A stretch of DNA of 64,000 nucleotides from Desulfitobacterium chlororespirans DSM 11544 (GCF_900143285.1 NZ_FRDN01000008.1:295339-359338), one strand, 5' to 3'; positions 9,248-18,733 are shown, counted from the first letter of the stretch. A program made the numbers and translations. Notes: generated from the sequence alone by a model not told the origin.

Positions 9248-10230
9248 AACACTGGATAATGGTCGGGTCCATTGGTTTGCTGCTCATGATTCCCCTTAGT
9301 AAGGTATGGGCAAGCGAAGAGAATACAAGACTTACGACCCTTGGGGAGGCGGTGCAGGCGGCTCAGACCCTTTATCTCCAAGGACTGCCGCCATCAGAGC
9401 CATCCCAGAATGCCCCCTCCCCAGAGACAAGGAATGAAGCCGGTGCAGGGGGTTCCCCTGAGGCGGAGACCCCGGCAAAAGAGCAGGAAGAAGCCGCCGG
9501 TCCGGAAGCCCCCGGGGATCAGCACGGGGATCAGTCCCTCCTTCCGGAGGATGAACACCGGGCCGAACTCAATCAGGTGGCTTTGGATGTGGCTCTGGTG
9601 GTGCTGGATCTGGATGGCGCCTTGCAAAAAAAGCAGTATTTAATCAAACGGCAGGAAGCCCTGGCGGAGAACCTGGCCCAAGCTGAAAAGGATTTCAAGA
9701 TGGGGAAGATTAAGGCCGAATTGCGGGACGAATTAAAGAAAGAAGGGGTCCAGATTGGTTTTGATCTGAACCTTGCCAAGCTGCAGGTGGAAACTGCTGA
9801 AAAATCCTTTATGAAATTGACAGGCCAGGGAATCGCGGAGAAATTCCAGTACCCTGCCGCCTATCTGATCCTTGACGGAGGTAAATTAGCTTTGCCGTCT
9901 TTCGTGGATCAGCAGGCTGACGGGGAAGAGATCCGCAAGAAATTCAGCGGGGTATTAGCGGCCTTCGGCGAGCTGGGTGAAGGAATCGCCGCCTATATCA
10001 AGGCCGGTGAGCAGGTTGCCCGGCTTGAACAGGACTTCAAAATGGGCAAAGCAGAGCCGGCCCTCCTCAAAGCAGCCCGGGAGGAAAAGGACAGGGCCTG
10101 GATGGGGGCTTTTGAGAAAAAGTCAACCTACGCCAAAGCTTTATATGAACTGGATTGCCATCTGGAGGGTTATCTGTCCAGAGAGGTTAAAAAAGTGGCA
10201 GAGCCAATTTTTAGGGGAAAGGGGATGTGA
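9244..10230 (+). CDS. Exported alpha-helical (coiled-coil) protein
   Basis: This encodes 328 residues. An N-terminal signal peptide (residues 1-24, hydrophobic core then VWAS) is followed by a 75-residue Pro/Glu/Gly-rich linker. Then come long amphipathic helices (about 105-320) with heptad-like Leu/Ala spacing. Two internal segments end in 'DFKMGK' (near 155 and 260), suggesting a duplicated helical hairpin. The layout recalls the helical part of TolC-type outer-membrane factors, but the beta-barrel strands are absent and no family is certain. It starts within the end of the MORN gene (ATGA overlap), so it is probably made together with it. It could be an external stalk or adaptor. Confidence 0.55.
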   Translation: MKHWIMVGSIGLLLMIPLSKVWASEENTRLTTLGEAVQAAQTLYLQGLPPSEPSQNAPSPETRNEAGAGGSPEAETPAKEQEEAAGPEAPGDQHGDQSLLPEDEHRAELNQVALDVALVVLDLDGALQKKQYLIKRQEALAENLAQAEKDFKMGKIKAELRDELKKEGVQIGFDLNLAKLQVETAEKSFMKLTGQGIAEKFQYPAAYLILDGGKLALPSFVDQQADGEEIRKKFSGVLAAFGELGEGIAAYIKAGEQVARLEQDFKMGKAEPALLKAAREEKDRAWMGAFEKKSTYAKALYELDCHLEGYLSREVKKVAEPIFRGKGM

Positions 10231-10231
10231 T

Positions 10232-10819
10232 ATGGGAGATTACAATGCCATTTATGAAGCAGGCCAGTCTGTCGTCGAACTCCTGAAAAAAGAGATGACC
10301 CCTATGCCCATCAATAATCCGGAGGCCATTGGCTTATGCACCCCTCAGGAGCCGGAGGATTATCAGCTGACCCTCTGGATCTACACCATCGAAGAATACA
10401 ATAACTCCGGGATCAATGCCGGCTTTATCGTGGATCCTCATAACGACCAGCAGGAAAGGTATGCTCCTTTACAGCTCCGCTGCCATGCCCTGCTCAGTGC
10501 TCATTCCAAGGCCCCTGTATCCACCCGTCTGACCGATGAGTACCGGATCATCGGCCGGGCCCTGCAGGTTATCCGGGATCATCCCAGTATCCCGGCCGAC
10601 AGTTTGGTGGGGTCATTGGCCGGGGAAGGGGCAGCCATCCTCCTCAGCTATGCCAAATTAAATTATGATGAACTCAGCAAAATCTGGAACAGTGCCCATA
10701 AGATCATTAAACCCTCCTTTGCCCTGCACATAACGCAAGTTCCCATAGAATCAAACCGCGTCAGGCCGGTGGCGGCCAGGGTGACCAGCACCCGGATGGA
10801 GCTGCGGGATAAGAAGTAA
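10232..10819 (+). CDS. DUF4255 (Pvc16-like) injection-system protein
   Basis: This encodes 195 residues and starts one base after the upstream stop. The frame is open farther upstream but only this ATG follows GGGGATG. The N-terminal motif (YNAIYEAGQSVVELLKKEM), the 'PEDYQLTLWIYTIEEYN' strand and the 'RYAPLQLRCHALLSAHS' helix match the DUF4255 / Pvc16_N family. Established knowledge: members in extracellular contractile injection systems and phage-like particles act as the tube/sheath terminator or cap-associated protein. This is one of the strongest markers that the operon encodes a contractile injection system. C-terminal residues 150-195 are beta-rich. Confidence 0.8.
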   Translation: MGDYNAIYEAGQSVVELLKKEMTPMPINNPEAIGLCTPQEPEDYQLTLWIYTIEEYNNSGINAGFIVDPHNDQQERYAPLQLRCHALLSAHSKAPVSTRLTDEYRIIGRALQVIRDHPSIPADSLVGSLAGEGAAILLSYAKLNYDELSKIWNSAHKIIKPSFALHITQVPIESNRVRPVAARVTSTRMELRDKK

Positions 10820-10839
10820 AAGAAAAGAAGGGATGAAGG

Positions 10840-11631
10840 ATGGAAACTCATATCTCCATGATCTTTAAAATCATGGATCGCTTCCGTAAAAGACCTTTGC
10901 TGGCTGCCGAGGCCGGTATTTATATCAATGGTTACAGGCAGCGTCCTTTATACAAGGCGGGAGGGTATTTCATCTTTACGGATCTTGCCCCGGGAGAGAC
11001 CAGCTTTCAGATCATTGCCCCGGCTTTTCAGCAGGAAGCTCTGGTTGCCTTGATCCCTGCACCTGGTAAAGGCTATCTGCACAGCCATCTTCTTCTTAAT
11101 CCATCCCCGGCCTATCCTTTCGGCAGGGAAGTCACCACGGTGAAAGGGCGCCTGTGGCAAGATCAACGTCCTTATGCCCATGAGCATTTCTATCTGATTC
11201 CCGGAGAGGGCGGGGAGGTTATGAAAGTCGCGGAAGATAAAGGAGAGGCAGGCAACACCCGGCTCCGGCTGTTTGCGGCGGTGCCGGAGCGGCAGCTGTC
11301 TTTTCCCGGCAAGTATCTGATCAAGGATAAGGATAAGGGGAAAGGAGAAGTCTGCCTAATCACCCGGAAGGATTCCCGGGAAGGGATATTTCTGCTGGAG
11401 AAAGAGCTGCAATTCAGCCATGTCCGGGGGACGCCTTTAGTGGAGGTTATTGAGTGCCGGACTGAGGAAGACGGCAGTTTCTTTGCTGCTTTACCGGAGT
11501 TGAAACAAGAGACGCTGACCCTGAGTCTGCTGGGCAAGGGGCCGGATGAAAAGAACATGACCCAAAACAACGTAAAAACCATGGCAATCCATGGCGGCCA
11601 GGCCAATGACCTGGGAGACATTCAAATATAA
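10840..11631 (+). CDS. Beta-sandwich protein of the injection operon
   Basis: This encodes 263 residues with ATG after AGAAGGGATGAAGG. The N-terminal 80 residues carry a pattern like carboxypeptidase-regulatory/PEGA beta-sandwich domains ('AGIYINGYRQRP...GGYFIFTDLAPGETSF'). A second similar domain may occupy about 95-245, with a hydrophilic Lys/Asp-rich loop near 165. There is no signal peptide, TM segment or catalytic motif. The gene lies between the DUF4255 and PAAR-like genes, so a structural or tip-associated role is plausible. I do not recognise a named family with confidence. Confidence 0.5.
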   Translation: METHISMIFKIMDRFRKRPLLAAEAGIYINGYRQRPLYKAGGYFIFTDLAPGETSFQIIAPAFQQEALVALIPAPGKGYLHSHLLLNPSPAYPFGREVTTVKGRLWQDQRPYAHEHFYLIPGEGGEVMKVAEDKGEAGNTRLRLFAAVPERQLSFPGKYLIKDKDKGKGEVCLITRKDSREGIFLLEKELQFSHVRGTPLVEVIECRTEEDGSFFAALPELKQETLTLSLLGKGPDEKNMTQNNVKTMAIHGGQANDLGDIQI

Positions 11632-11692
11632 TGATCTGAGGAGTATTGAAATAGGATATTTAGTATTCTGGGAAAAAAGGAGGGACCTGATT

Positions 11693-12070
11693 ATGGCCAA
11701 TCTTGTGGTAAATACATCTCTGTGCACCTGCTCTTTTGGAGTGGCTCCGGTCCCCCTGATGGCCACTTGCGCTCCTACGGCCACCGCTCTTAATCAACCC
11801 ATAGCCACCATTATGGATTTGCCCAAATTGCCCTTCGGCATGTGCAGTTCTCTGGCCAATCCGGCGGTAGCCTCCGCCACTGCGGCCGCCTTCGGAGCAT
11901 TAACGCCCATGCCTTGTACACCTATGGTGGCGGCTCCCTGGGTTCCCGGCTCTCCGACTGTGATCGTGGGGAATTACCCTGCTCTGAATAATTCTTCCAA
12001 GGCCATCTGCAGCTTTGGCGGAGTGATTCAGATTACCATGACTCCCGCCTTAACGGTACAGGTTCCTTAA
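11693..12070 (+). CDS. DUF4280 PAAR-like spike-tip protein
   Basis: This encodes 125 residues; ATG 11693 follows AAAAGGAGGG. The protein is small, Ala/Pro/Cys-rich and has the DUF4280 layout: an N-terminal 'LCTCSFGVAPVPL', a middle Cys/Pro block ('FGMCSS', 'MPCTPM') and a C-terminal 'ICSFGGVIQIT'. DUF4280 proteins are PAAR-like and cap the needle of type VI and extracellular contractile systems, often binding a metal through Cys. Presence in this operon fits a tip protein. No effector domain is fused to it. Confidence 0.8.
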   Translation: MANLVVNTSLCTCSFGVAPVPLMATCAPTATALNQPIATIMDLPKLPFGMCSSLANPAVASATAAAFGALTPMPCTPMVAAPWVPGSPTVIVGNYPALNNSSKAICSFGGVIQITMTPALTVQVP

Positions 12071-12124
12071 CGAACATCTTTTGGTCTTAAATCAATGTCA
12101 AATAGGTATCAGAGGAGAATAGCC

Positions 12125-13180
12125 ATGGCTCGGAAGATAAAAATTGTTTTTACCCTGCTCCTGCTGGTTTTCTTGACCGCAGCAATGGCCGGTTATCAGG
12201 TGGTCAAAGAAGGTTCCATCCGCGAACTTTATGAGGATGTGACCTTTATGCGCATTGCTACGGAAGCCAGGCAACATATCAGCCAGATCGAGTACGGAAT
12301 AAAAAACGGCAGACAGTTGGATAACTTTTTTAATATGCAGGAAACCCTGAAAGGGGTGCAGGGCTGTTCTTCCTATATGGAGGGGGCTTATGTGGTGTCT
12401 GCCGGAGCCAAGCTTCTCTATCAAAGAGGAATAGACGCTCACAGTTTGAATTTAGACCTTCCTCCTGACGGGCAGGATTCAGGGGGAAAGCTCTTTACAG
12501 TCCGTGAGGACGGACAGTATTTTTATCTTACTTCACCCATCCAAAAGGCCGGCGGCGGGATTGAGGGATACCTGATCATGTGTATCGGACAAAATGCTGT
12601 CAACAACGCTGTTTCCGAATATAACCACCAGAATAAAATCCAATCCCTGATCATTGCCCTGGAAATATTCGGGGTGGCCCTGCTGATCATGGCCCGGGTT
12701 AAGGCTGAGGGAAAGAGCCTGGTTTTGCGCTTGATGCTGGTCCTGTGTATTGCCGTAACCACTGCGGCTGCGGTGGATGGGGCCATGGTATGTACCCGGT
12801 TTTATCAGATCGTGGATGATGCGACCACGCAAACCGCCAACAAAATGGCCCAGGCCTTGCAAAGTCAGGTGGATTCCGTGGTGGAAAAGGGAGTGCCGAC
12901 GGCAAGAATCTATGATTTGAACGGTTGGCTGGCTCAAAACAGCAGCGAGATGGAAAGTGTAACCTCTTTCAATTTGGAGCGGAATAATAAAATAACGGCT
13001 AATGTGGATCAAGAGTATATCAAAGGATTCCTGTACCGCTTGTTGGTTCGCTCCGCTTTATTTGTGTTCATTACTCTGCTGGGTGGCCTAGTGGCCTGCG
13101 GTTCCTTTTTACTGCTTGGCAAAAGAACATCAGGGCGGAAAATTTATGCCGGGGAGAAAGGGATCGAGTATGGCTTGTAG
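12125..13180 (+). CDS. Membrane receptor-like protein, short form
   Basis: This encodes about 351 residues. An earlier ATG (12095) is in frame, but AGAGGAG sits correctly before 12125. Topology: TM at about 8-28, an outside domain of about 140 residues, a pair of TM helices near 172-192 and 200-222, a second outside segment, and TM near 306-330 with a short basic tail. This matches the N-terminal half of the MFS fusion protein at 15254 in layout and in local motifs. It has no output domain of its own. It is likely a sensory or regulatory subunit. It overlaps the next gene by 11 bp. Confidence 0.55.
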   Translation: MARKIKIVFTLLLLVFLTAAMAGYQVVKEGSIRELYEDVTFMRIATEARQHISQIEYGIKNGRQLDNFFNMQETLKGVQGCSSYMEGAYVVSAGAKLLYQRGIDAHSLNLDLPPDGQDSGGKLFTVREDGQYFYLTSPIQKAGGGIEGYLIMCIGQNAVNNAVSEYNHQNKIQSLIIALEIFGVALLIMARVKAEGKSLVLRLMLVLCIAVTTAAAVDGAMVCTRFYQIVDDATTQTANKMAQALQSQVDSVVEKGVPTARIYDLNGWLAQNSSEMESVTSFNLERNNKITANVDQEYIKGFLYRLLVRSALFVFITLLGGLVACGSFLLLGKRTSGRKIYAGEKGIEYGL

Positions 13181-13928
13181 AGAGTTGGCTGTGGACATCG
13201 TGAATATCCTCAGGGGGAGGCCGGCTTACAATGGTTCCCTTCTCAATGTCATAGAGAGAAACTGTCACGGGGATTGCCGGATTGTGGGGAATTCCGTGCG
13301 AATCAGGGACAAGGGCAGCGGAGTGCATATGTTTTCCGTAGGAACCTGGCAGGAAGTGGAGGTTTTGCTGGAAGAGTCTGAAGATCGGTTGGATACCTTT
13401 CTCATCAATGACTCCGGATACACCCGGGAGGTGCTGAAGCGCTATCCCCAGGCCGATATCAAGGAATACCGATCCCTGATTCTCCTGGCCGATGATTATA
13501 CTCCCTATACGGAGATCCGTCCGGAAGTGGAGATAACCCCCCTGGATTTAAGCTGGTTGGATTTTATTCTGGAATGGTATCATGACCCGGAGTTTGGCCA
13601 TAAAGCCTATATCACCCACCGGATTCTGCAGGGGCCGGGGTTGGGGCTTCTTTATAAGGGGCAGAAAGCCGCCTTTGTCCTGCAGCATAAAAATGGCGAA
13701 TCCGGCCCCCTGGTGGTCCATTCCATAGTCCGGGGGATGGGATTGGGGACCTATCTGCTCAGGCATTTTAACACGATTCTCTTAAAAAAGAACTCGACTC
13801 TGGTGAGCATCATCGAACCGGACAATATGGCATCCCAGAAAATGGTCATCAACGGCGGCTATAAACCCACAGAAAAAAATGTCATCTGGGTTTACCGCAA
13901 ATTGCGCAATACCTTGTATTTACCCTGA
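13170..13928 (+). CDS. GNAT-family acetyltransferase-like protein
   Basis: This encodes 252 residues. ATG 13170 lies within the end of the upstream gene and follows GGGGAG. The C-terminal half (about 120-245) has the GNAT pattern: a 'VVHSIVRGMGLGTYLLRHF' acetyl-CoA loop (R-G-x-G-L-G) and a final 'EPDNMASQKMVINGGYKPTEKNVIWVYRK' strand-helix-strand. The N-terminal half is a separate domain without a clear match. The substrate is unknown. The position between two receptor-like genes suggests a regulatory modification or a response to a transported compound, an inference from context. Confidence 0.7.
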   Translation: MACRELAVDIVNILRGRPAYNGSLLNVIERNCHGDCRIVGNSVRIRDKGSGVHMFSVGTWQEVEVLLEESEDRLDTFLINDSGYTREVLKRYPQADIKEYRSLILLADDYTPYTEIRPEVEITPLDLSWLDFILEWYHDPEFGHKAYITHRILQGPGLGLLYKGQKAAFVLQHKNGESGPLVVHSIVRGMGLGTYLLRHFNTILLKKNSTLVSIIEPDNMASQKMVINGGYKPTEKNVIWVYRKLRNTLYLP

Positions 13929-13957
13929 AAGAAACTGCAAAGGAGGGAGGTTGCCTG

Positions 13958-15199
13958 ATGAAAAAAAACAAGGCTGTTCTCAGCTGTATCCTTGTCATAA
14001 CCTTGCTCGTTTGGGCTTTATCCGGTTGCTCTGTGACATCCTATCAGGAAAATAACTCTATGGACATGGTCAAGGTGGATACCTCTTCAGGAGTGCTTCA
14101 GAACAGGTTCCCTTCGGAACCCATGGTCAAAGGGTCGGGGGAAAAATTTCGCATCGCTTATATCGATATTGATGAGTACCCTGTTACAGGCAGTATGATC
14201 TACTACGTTATTGAAAGTTTAAAACAGGACGGCTGGATTGAGTATGATTCGCTGCCCATGAGCGCGGATAATGTAGATGCCCAAAAACTGATCCATTGGC
14301 TGTCTGAGCAGGATCTGGGGCCCTATCTGGAGTTTGTCTCTTCCGCTAATTATTATCTGGCCTACGAGGGAGAGGAAGCCGTAGCCCAAAGCCTCAGAGA
14401 TCATGTTGAAAACAAAAAGGATATCGATGTTGTTTTTGCCATGGGTACCTGGCCGGGCACTTTCGCCAAGAATCTGGATCTGGATGTGCCTTTATTGGTT
14501 TATGGAACCGTAGACCCTGTCCGGGCGGGGATTGTCCAGTCGGCTGAAAACTCGGGAGATGACATGATTTGGGCTCAGGTGGATCCTTCAGCCTTTACGC
14601 GCCAGCTGCAATTCTACTATGACACCTATCCTTTTACCAAGATCGGCATGGTCTATAATGATGAGATCGTAGCCGCCGTCCCCGATTACGAGCGAACGGC
14701 AGCGGAGAATAATTTTACGATTGCGAAAGTCAGGATCGGCAAATTGGAAAGCAATAACCCGGCCGATCAGGAGCGGTATTATGCTGATTTAAAAGAAGTC
14801 TACAGAAAAATGATCCTCGAAGATAAGATTGATGCCTATCTGATCAATACGGATGTGATCACTGAGAATGACCGGATGGAAGATCTTTTCAGGGTTTTTC
14901 ATGAGCATAAAATTCCCATTTTCGTACAGGTTGGCGATAATTACATTGAAAATGGAGCCTTTATGCTGGTCTCTCCCCGGGATTATAAAGGGCTGGGAGC
15001 CTTTGTTTCCTATATCGTGGGGGCGACTCTCAACGGAGCGAAGCCTGGGGAGCTCCCCCAGGAATACACCAGTTCACCCTATCTGAGCATTAATCTGGAT
15101 GTGGCGGATACAATCGGTTTTACCCCAACCTTCGAGATGCTTTTATCCAGCGAATACATTTATACCGGCGAAAAACAGGAGGCTGCAGGTGAACTGTAG
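13958..15199 (+). CDS. ABC-type substrate-binding lipoprotein
   Basis: This encodes 413 residues. The N-terminus is a lipoprotein signal with lipobox LSGC (Cys near residue 24). The body has the two-lobed pattern of the ABC_sub_bind (PF04392, TrpX-like) family: 'VFAMGTWPGTFAKNLDLDVPLLVYGTVDPVRAGIV', 'TKIGMVYND', and the C-terminal 'GAFMLVSPRDYKGLGAFVSYIVGATLNGAKPGELP'. No permease or ATPase gene is adjacent, so it may instead feed the sensor domains or the MFS protein next door. The ribosome site is AGGAGGGAGG. Confidence 0.75.
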   Translation: MKKNKAVLSCILVITLLVWALSGCSVTSYQENNSMDMVKVDTSSGVLQNRFPSEPMVKGSGEKFRIAYIDIDEYPVTGSMIYYVIESLKQDGWIEYDSLPMSADNVDAQKLIHWLSEQDLGPYLEFVSSANYYLAYEGEEAVAQSLRDHVENKKDIDVVFAMGTWPGTFAKNLDLDVPLLVYGTVDPVRAGIVQSAENSGDDMIWAQVDPSAFTRQLQFYYDTYPFTKIGMVYNDEIVAAVPDYERTAAENNFTIAKVRIGKLESNNPADQERYYADLKEVYRKMILEDKIDAYLINTDVITENDRMEDLFRVFHEHKIPIFVQVGDNYIENGAFMLVSPRDYKGLGAFVSYIVGATLNGAKPGELPQEYTSSPYLSINLDVADTIGFTPTFEMLLSSEYIYTGEKQEAAGEL

Positions 15200-15253
15200 C
15201 CGGAAAGCCGGTTACTGACAGCGGATAGAGGGTGCAAGAAAGGGAGTGTCCCG

Positions 15254-17689
15254 ATGATGGAGAGTCGTACTGTGATCAACCCCAATAAAAAGAGAAGATC
15301 CCTGACCTTGATTTTTGCCGTTTTGCTGATAGCGGCCACCTTCTTTGTGTGGTGGATGAGTTTTTCCGGTTTTAAAAGCAGCTATAAAGAAATCAAGCAG
15401 CAATATTACAGCGTCGTGGCGGGACAGGTGGTCAGTGAGCTGGAGGCCTCCATAAACTATGGCAAGAGCCTGGATTCCTTTTATAATATCAGCGGAATTT
15501 TTGCCAAGCTTACCTCTTTACTGCCTGAACATATTGAAGCAGTGATCACCAACCGGGGCGGGGAAGTTCTCTACACTTCCTTTGAACGGGGGAGCCGTCA
15601 GGAGATCATGGCAGTTTTTGAGAATGAGAAGGTAGTAGTAAGGCTGGAAAACATCAGCCCCTCCCCAAAATATGCCTACTTTGAACAGGGCAGCCAGGAG
15701 CTTATGATCCTGCCCATCACCGATAAAAGCAATACGGCCATCGGCAGCTTGGTTTTGGTTTATCCATCGGCTGCCATCAAGGGGGAGCTGGAGCCTCAAC
15801 AGCGGGAAACCATTCAACTGAGCCTGCTGATTCTGGGCATTTCACTGCTGATCTTAATCTTGGCTCTCTGGGTTTTGCCCGTCCCCGCGGAAGCGGTGAA
15901 AAGCCAATCGGCCCGTCAGCGCCTGCTGCAGTTGATCCCAGCCTTGATCGTCATGGTCTGCCTCAGTGTGCAAAGCATCACCATGTATGCTCAGGATGAG
16001 GAGCGTTATAAAAGTGCCTTAACGGATGGAGCCGCAGGAATTTTAAACTATATCGAAACAACGGTAGGGTCCTTATACGAGAAGGGGGTCGCCTATGAAC
16101 AGATGGAGGGGCTCACGGAATATCTGACCGTGAAGGCTAAGGACACCCCCATCATTTGGAATATTCGTATCTACAATACCATTGCCGATACCGATGGAAT
16201 CCTGGAAAGGGTGGATTCCTGGCGGATTTCCGCTCCCTTGAATCATGGGGCGGAGGGAAGGGATACCCGGGTGGAAATCCAGATTTCCCAGGAATATATG
16301 AATGGCCAAATGAAGAATCTGCTGCTGGTTTTCCTGATCACCATGATTGCCTCGGCAGTTGTTGTTTTTGAGGTGATGAGGCTGCCGGAGCTGCTCATGT
16401 TCAGGAGGAGTTCTGAATTTAACCGGGATTCTTCTCTGCAGGAGGAGAAGATTACTTTGGGGCTGCGGATGATCAACTTTATCTTCTTCATGGCTCTGTA
16501 TGCCAGTATGCCTTTTTCCTCCATCCTGATTCGCAAATGGGATGGGCAGATAGGGGGGCTCTCAACGGATGTAACCGCTTCTTTGCCTATGACCTTGGAG
16601 CTCTTATCCCTGATGCTTTTCTCCATGCTCTTGGCCCGTTTCTCCAGGCATACGGGCAAGCGAACATTTCTGGTCCTCTCCGCAGCGGTGATCATCTCCG
16701 GCAATGTTTTAAGTGCTTTGGCAACAAACCCTCAACAGCTTATTCTTTTCCGGATGCTCTGCGGAGCGGGCTTTGCCGGAGTGAAAACTGCCGTGAATGC
16801 CATCATTGCCTCCGGTTCTCGGGAAAGCGACCGGACGGGACTGCATATTGCAGCCATGAACGCCGGGCTCCTGGGCGGGATTATGTGCGGAGGGTCCTTA
16901 GGTGCCGCTATCGCCAATTCCATCGGCGCTTCCTATACTTATCAGTTTACGGCAGGGCTCATTCTGGCTTTTCTGGCCATCACCCTGCACATCCTTCCCT
17001 GGAAACTGCTGAATGAAAAGCAGGAAAGTTATTCCGGCCAAAAGAAAACCAAAACCCCGGGAATTCTTCCGGTGCTTTGGCAAAGGAAGGTTCTGGGCTA
17101 TCTGGTGTTGGTAAGCCTGCCTTTGAATCTGGGCCTGATGTTTATCGTCTCCTTTATCCCCAGCTATGTGGAAAAACTCAGTCTGCCTGTGATTCTCATC
17201 AGTTATGGCTATTTAGTCAACGGATTATTGGGAATTTATCTGGGACCTCTCCTTGCCAAAAGCCTGACCAAGAGGATAGGCAAGGCCATGTCTGTGGCGG
17301 TGATGCTGTTTATGGGGGCCGCGGCTCTGCTGGTTCTCAGCATTAGCCCGATGGCAGCCGTTATTCTCTTATCCACAGCTCTCATGGGTCTCTTTGATGG
17401 GTTTGGTTCACCGGTCAGTACGGATTATTTTCTGGATATGCCGGAAATCAAGGAAAAACTGGATATTCCCAGTGCCCTGGCCTTTCTGGGGGTTATCGGC
17501 AATGCCGTGCAAATGCTCAGTCCCATGATCTACGGCTGGCTCCTCTTAATGGGGTCCCATACGGGGATCAACACTATCTTTGCTCTGGGACTGGTTTATC
17601 TGGTATTTGGACTGCTGTTTCTCGGTATGTTCCGGCGCTCCAATTCCTTTGGGAAAAAAGATTTATCTTTCCACAATAAGCCCACGTAA
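15254..17689 (+). CDS. Receptor-like module fused to an MFS transporter
   Basis: This encodes 811 residues. Residues 1-390 repeat the plan of the 12125 protein: TM at about 18-38, an outside domain to 185, TM pair near 188-208 and 225-245, an outside domain to 360, and TM near 365-385. Residues about 410-800 form a 12-TM MFS-type permease with a typical 'FRMLCGAGFAGVKTAVNAII' segment and a central loop near 600. A sensing or ligand-binding half attached to a permease is unusual. The stop at 17689 ends the long operon. The start may be 15254 or 15257 (tandem ATG). Confidence 0.65.
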   Translation: MMESRTVINPNKKRRSLTLIFAVLLIAATFFVWWMSFSGFKSSYKEIKQQYYSVVAGQVVSELEASINYGKSLDSFYNISGIFAKLTSLLPEHIEAVITNRGGEVLYTSFERGSRQEIMAVFENEKVVVRLENISPSPKYAYFEQGSQELMILPITDKSNTAIGSLVLVYPSAAIKGELEPQQRETIQLSLLILGISLLILILALWVLPVPAEAVKSQSARQRLLQLIPALIVMVCLSVQSITMYAQDEERYKSALTDGAAGILNYIETTVGSLYEKGVAYEQMEGLTEYLTVKAKDTPIIWNIRIYNTIADTDGILERVDSWRISAPLNHGAEGRDTRVEIQISQEYMNGQMKNLLLVFLITMIASAVVVFEVMRLPELLMFRRSSEFNRDSSLQEEKITLGLRMINFIFFMALYASMPFSSILIRKWDGQIGGLSTDVTASLPMTLELLSLMLFSMLLARFSRHTGKRTFLVLSAAVIISGNVLSALATNPQQLILFRMLCGAGFAGVKTAVNAIIASGSRESDRTGLHIAAMNAGLLGGIMCGGSLGAAIANSIGASYTYQFTAGLILAFLAITLHILPWKLLNEKQESYSGQKKTKTPGILPVLWQRKVLGYLVLVSLPLNLGLMFIVSFIPSYVEKLSLPVILISYGYLVNGLLGIYLGPLLAKSLTKRIGKAMSVAVMLFMGAAALLVLSISPMAAVILLSTALMGLFDGFGSPVSTDYFLDMPEIKEKLDIPSALAFLGVIGNAVQMLSPMIYGWLLLMGSHTGINTIFALGLVYLVFGLLFLGMFRRSNSFGKKDLSFHNKPT

Positions 17690-17791
17690 ACAAAACAGTG
17701 AAGCCGGTGCGCGAAGATGTTTAAGAGAAAGGACAACCATTGCGTTAGCTGATTGACGGAAAACGGAGCAAGGTTGCCCTGGTCTTGGTTA

Positions 17792-17820
17792 TTGTCCTTA
17801 TTTATTGAGAATAGTATAAT
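17792..17820 (+). promoter_or_regulatory. Promoter of the MerR-type gene
   Basis: TTGTCC (17792-17797) and TATAAT (17815-17820) are 17 bp apart, about 100 bp before the regulator gene. Confidence 0.55.
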
Positions 17821-17918
17821 AGCACTGTAGACAATTTGTTATCAATATCACAAAATTGGCTCAATAATTTTATTGAAGAGCTTGATTTATACATCTATCT
17901 TCAGTGGAGGACAGAATT

Positions 17919-18722
17919 ATGAAATACAAGATTGGAGATGTTCAGCGTATTCTTGGCATACCCGCCGAAACCCTGCGATATTTTGAGAAAAAAGGACTGA
18001 TCACCCCGTGTAAAAACGAAGGGAATAATTACCGCTATTATGATACTCTGGATTTGAATAAGCTCGTCGCCTATAAATCCTATCGCGGTATGGAGTTTCC
18101 CATGGACGAATCCCTGCAGATGGTCAATTCACTGTCTCACGCTGAGGTTAAAGACAGTATTAATTCCCAAATTGAGTTGATCGACAATAAAATCAATTAT
18201 TATCAGGCTCTGCGAATCCGGCTGGAGGAGCTGAAGCACTCCTATGAGCAAGTGGAGACCATTGAAGATAAATTCCGCATTGCGGATAGCCCCGAAGTTC
18301 TTCTCTTTTACAATCAGGTCAATGACACGTTTTACACTGAAGAAGAGCAAGTAGAGCTGACCCACAACTGGTTGAAACAACTTCCGTTTATTTGTTTGGC
18401 CCTCCATGTCCCTAAAGATGAACTGCCCTTGGGAAGCTTAGTCCATTATGGATACGCGATCAGTACCCGATATAAAGAGATATTCACCCATTTAAACGCT
18501 CCTGGAGTTCAGAAGATTCCTTCCCAAAAGAGTATCTATACCATACTGGCTTGTGAGTTCCTGACTCCCCATGTTTTTACTGAGGTTCTTGATTATATGG
18601 GGAAGCATGACATGGTGCTCAATGGAGATGTTATCGGCTGGATTATCAATGAGGAGTGCTCCGCCACGGAGGTTATCCGCTACTTTGAAGTCTGGCTGCC
18701 AATAGCAGAGAAAAGTCAATAA
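17919..18722 (+). CDS. MerR-family transcriptional regulator
   Basis: This encodes 267 residues. ATG 17919 follows TGGAGGA; a GTG 15 bases upstream is less likely. The N-terminus 'YKIGDVQRILGIPAETLRYFEKKGLI' is the MerR winged-helix DNA-binding domain (residues 2-70). It is followed by a helical dimer segment (about 75-115) and a C-terminal effector-type domain (about 120-260) without a cysteine pair typical of metal sensors, so a small organic ligand is likely. A matching MerR-type operator lies just downstream, in front of the reductase gene, so the reductase is the probable target. Confidence 0.85.
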   Translation: MKYKIGDVQRILGIPAETLRYFEKKGLITPCKNEGNNYRYYDTLDLNKLVAYKSYRGMEFPMDESLQMVNSLSHAEVKDSINSQIELIDNKINYYQALRIRLEELKHSYEQVETIEDKFRIADSPEVLLFYNQVNDTFYTEEEQVELTHNWLKQLPFICLALHVPKDELPLGSLVHYGYAISTRYKEIFTHLNAPGVQKIPSQKSIYTILACEFLTPHVFTEVLDYMGKHDMVLNGDVIGWIINEECSATEVIRYFEVWLPIAEKSQ

Positions 18723-18733
18723 TAAAAACCAAA

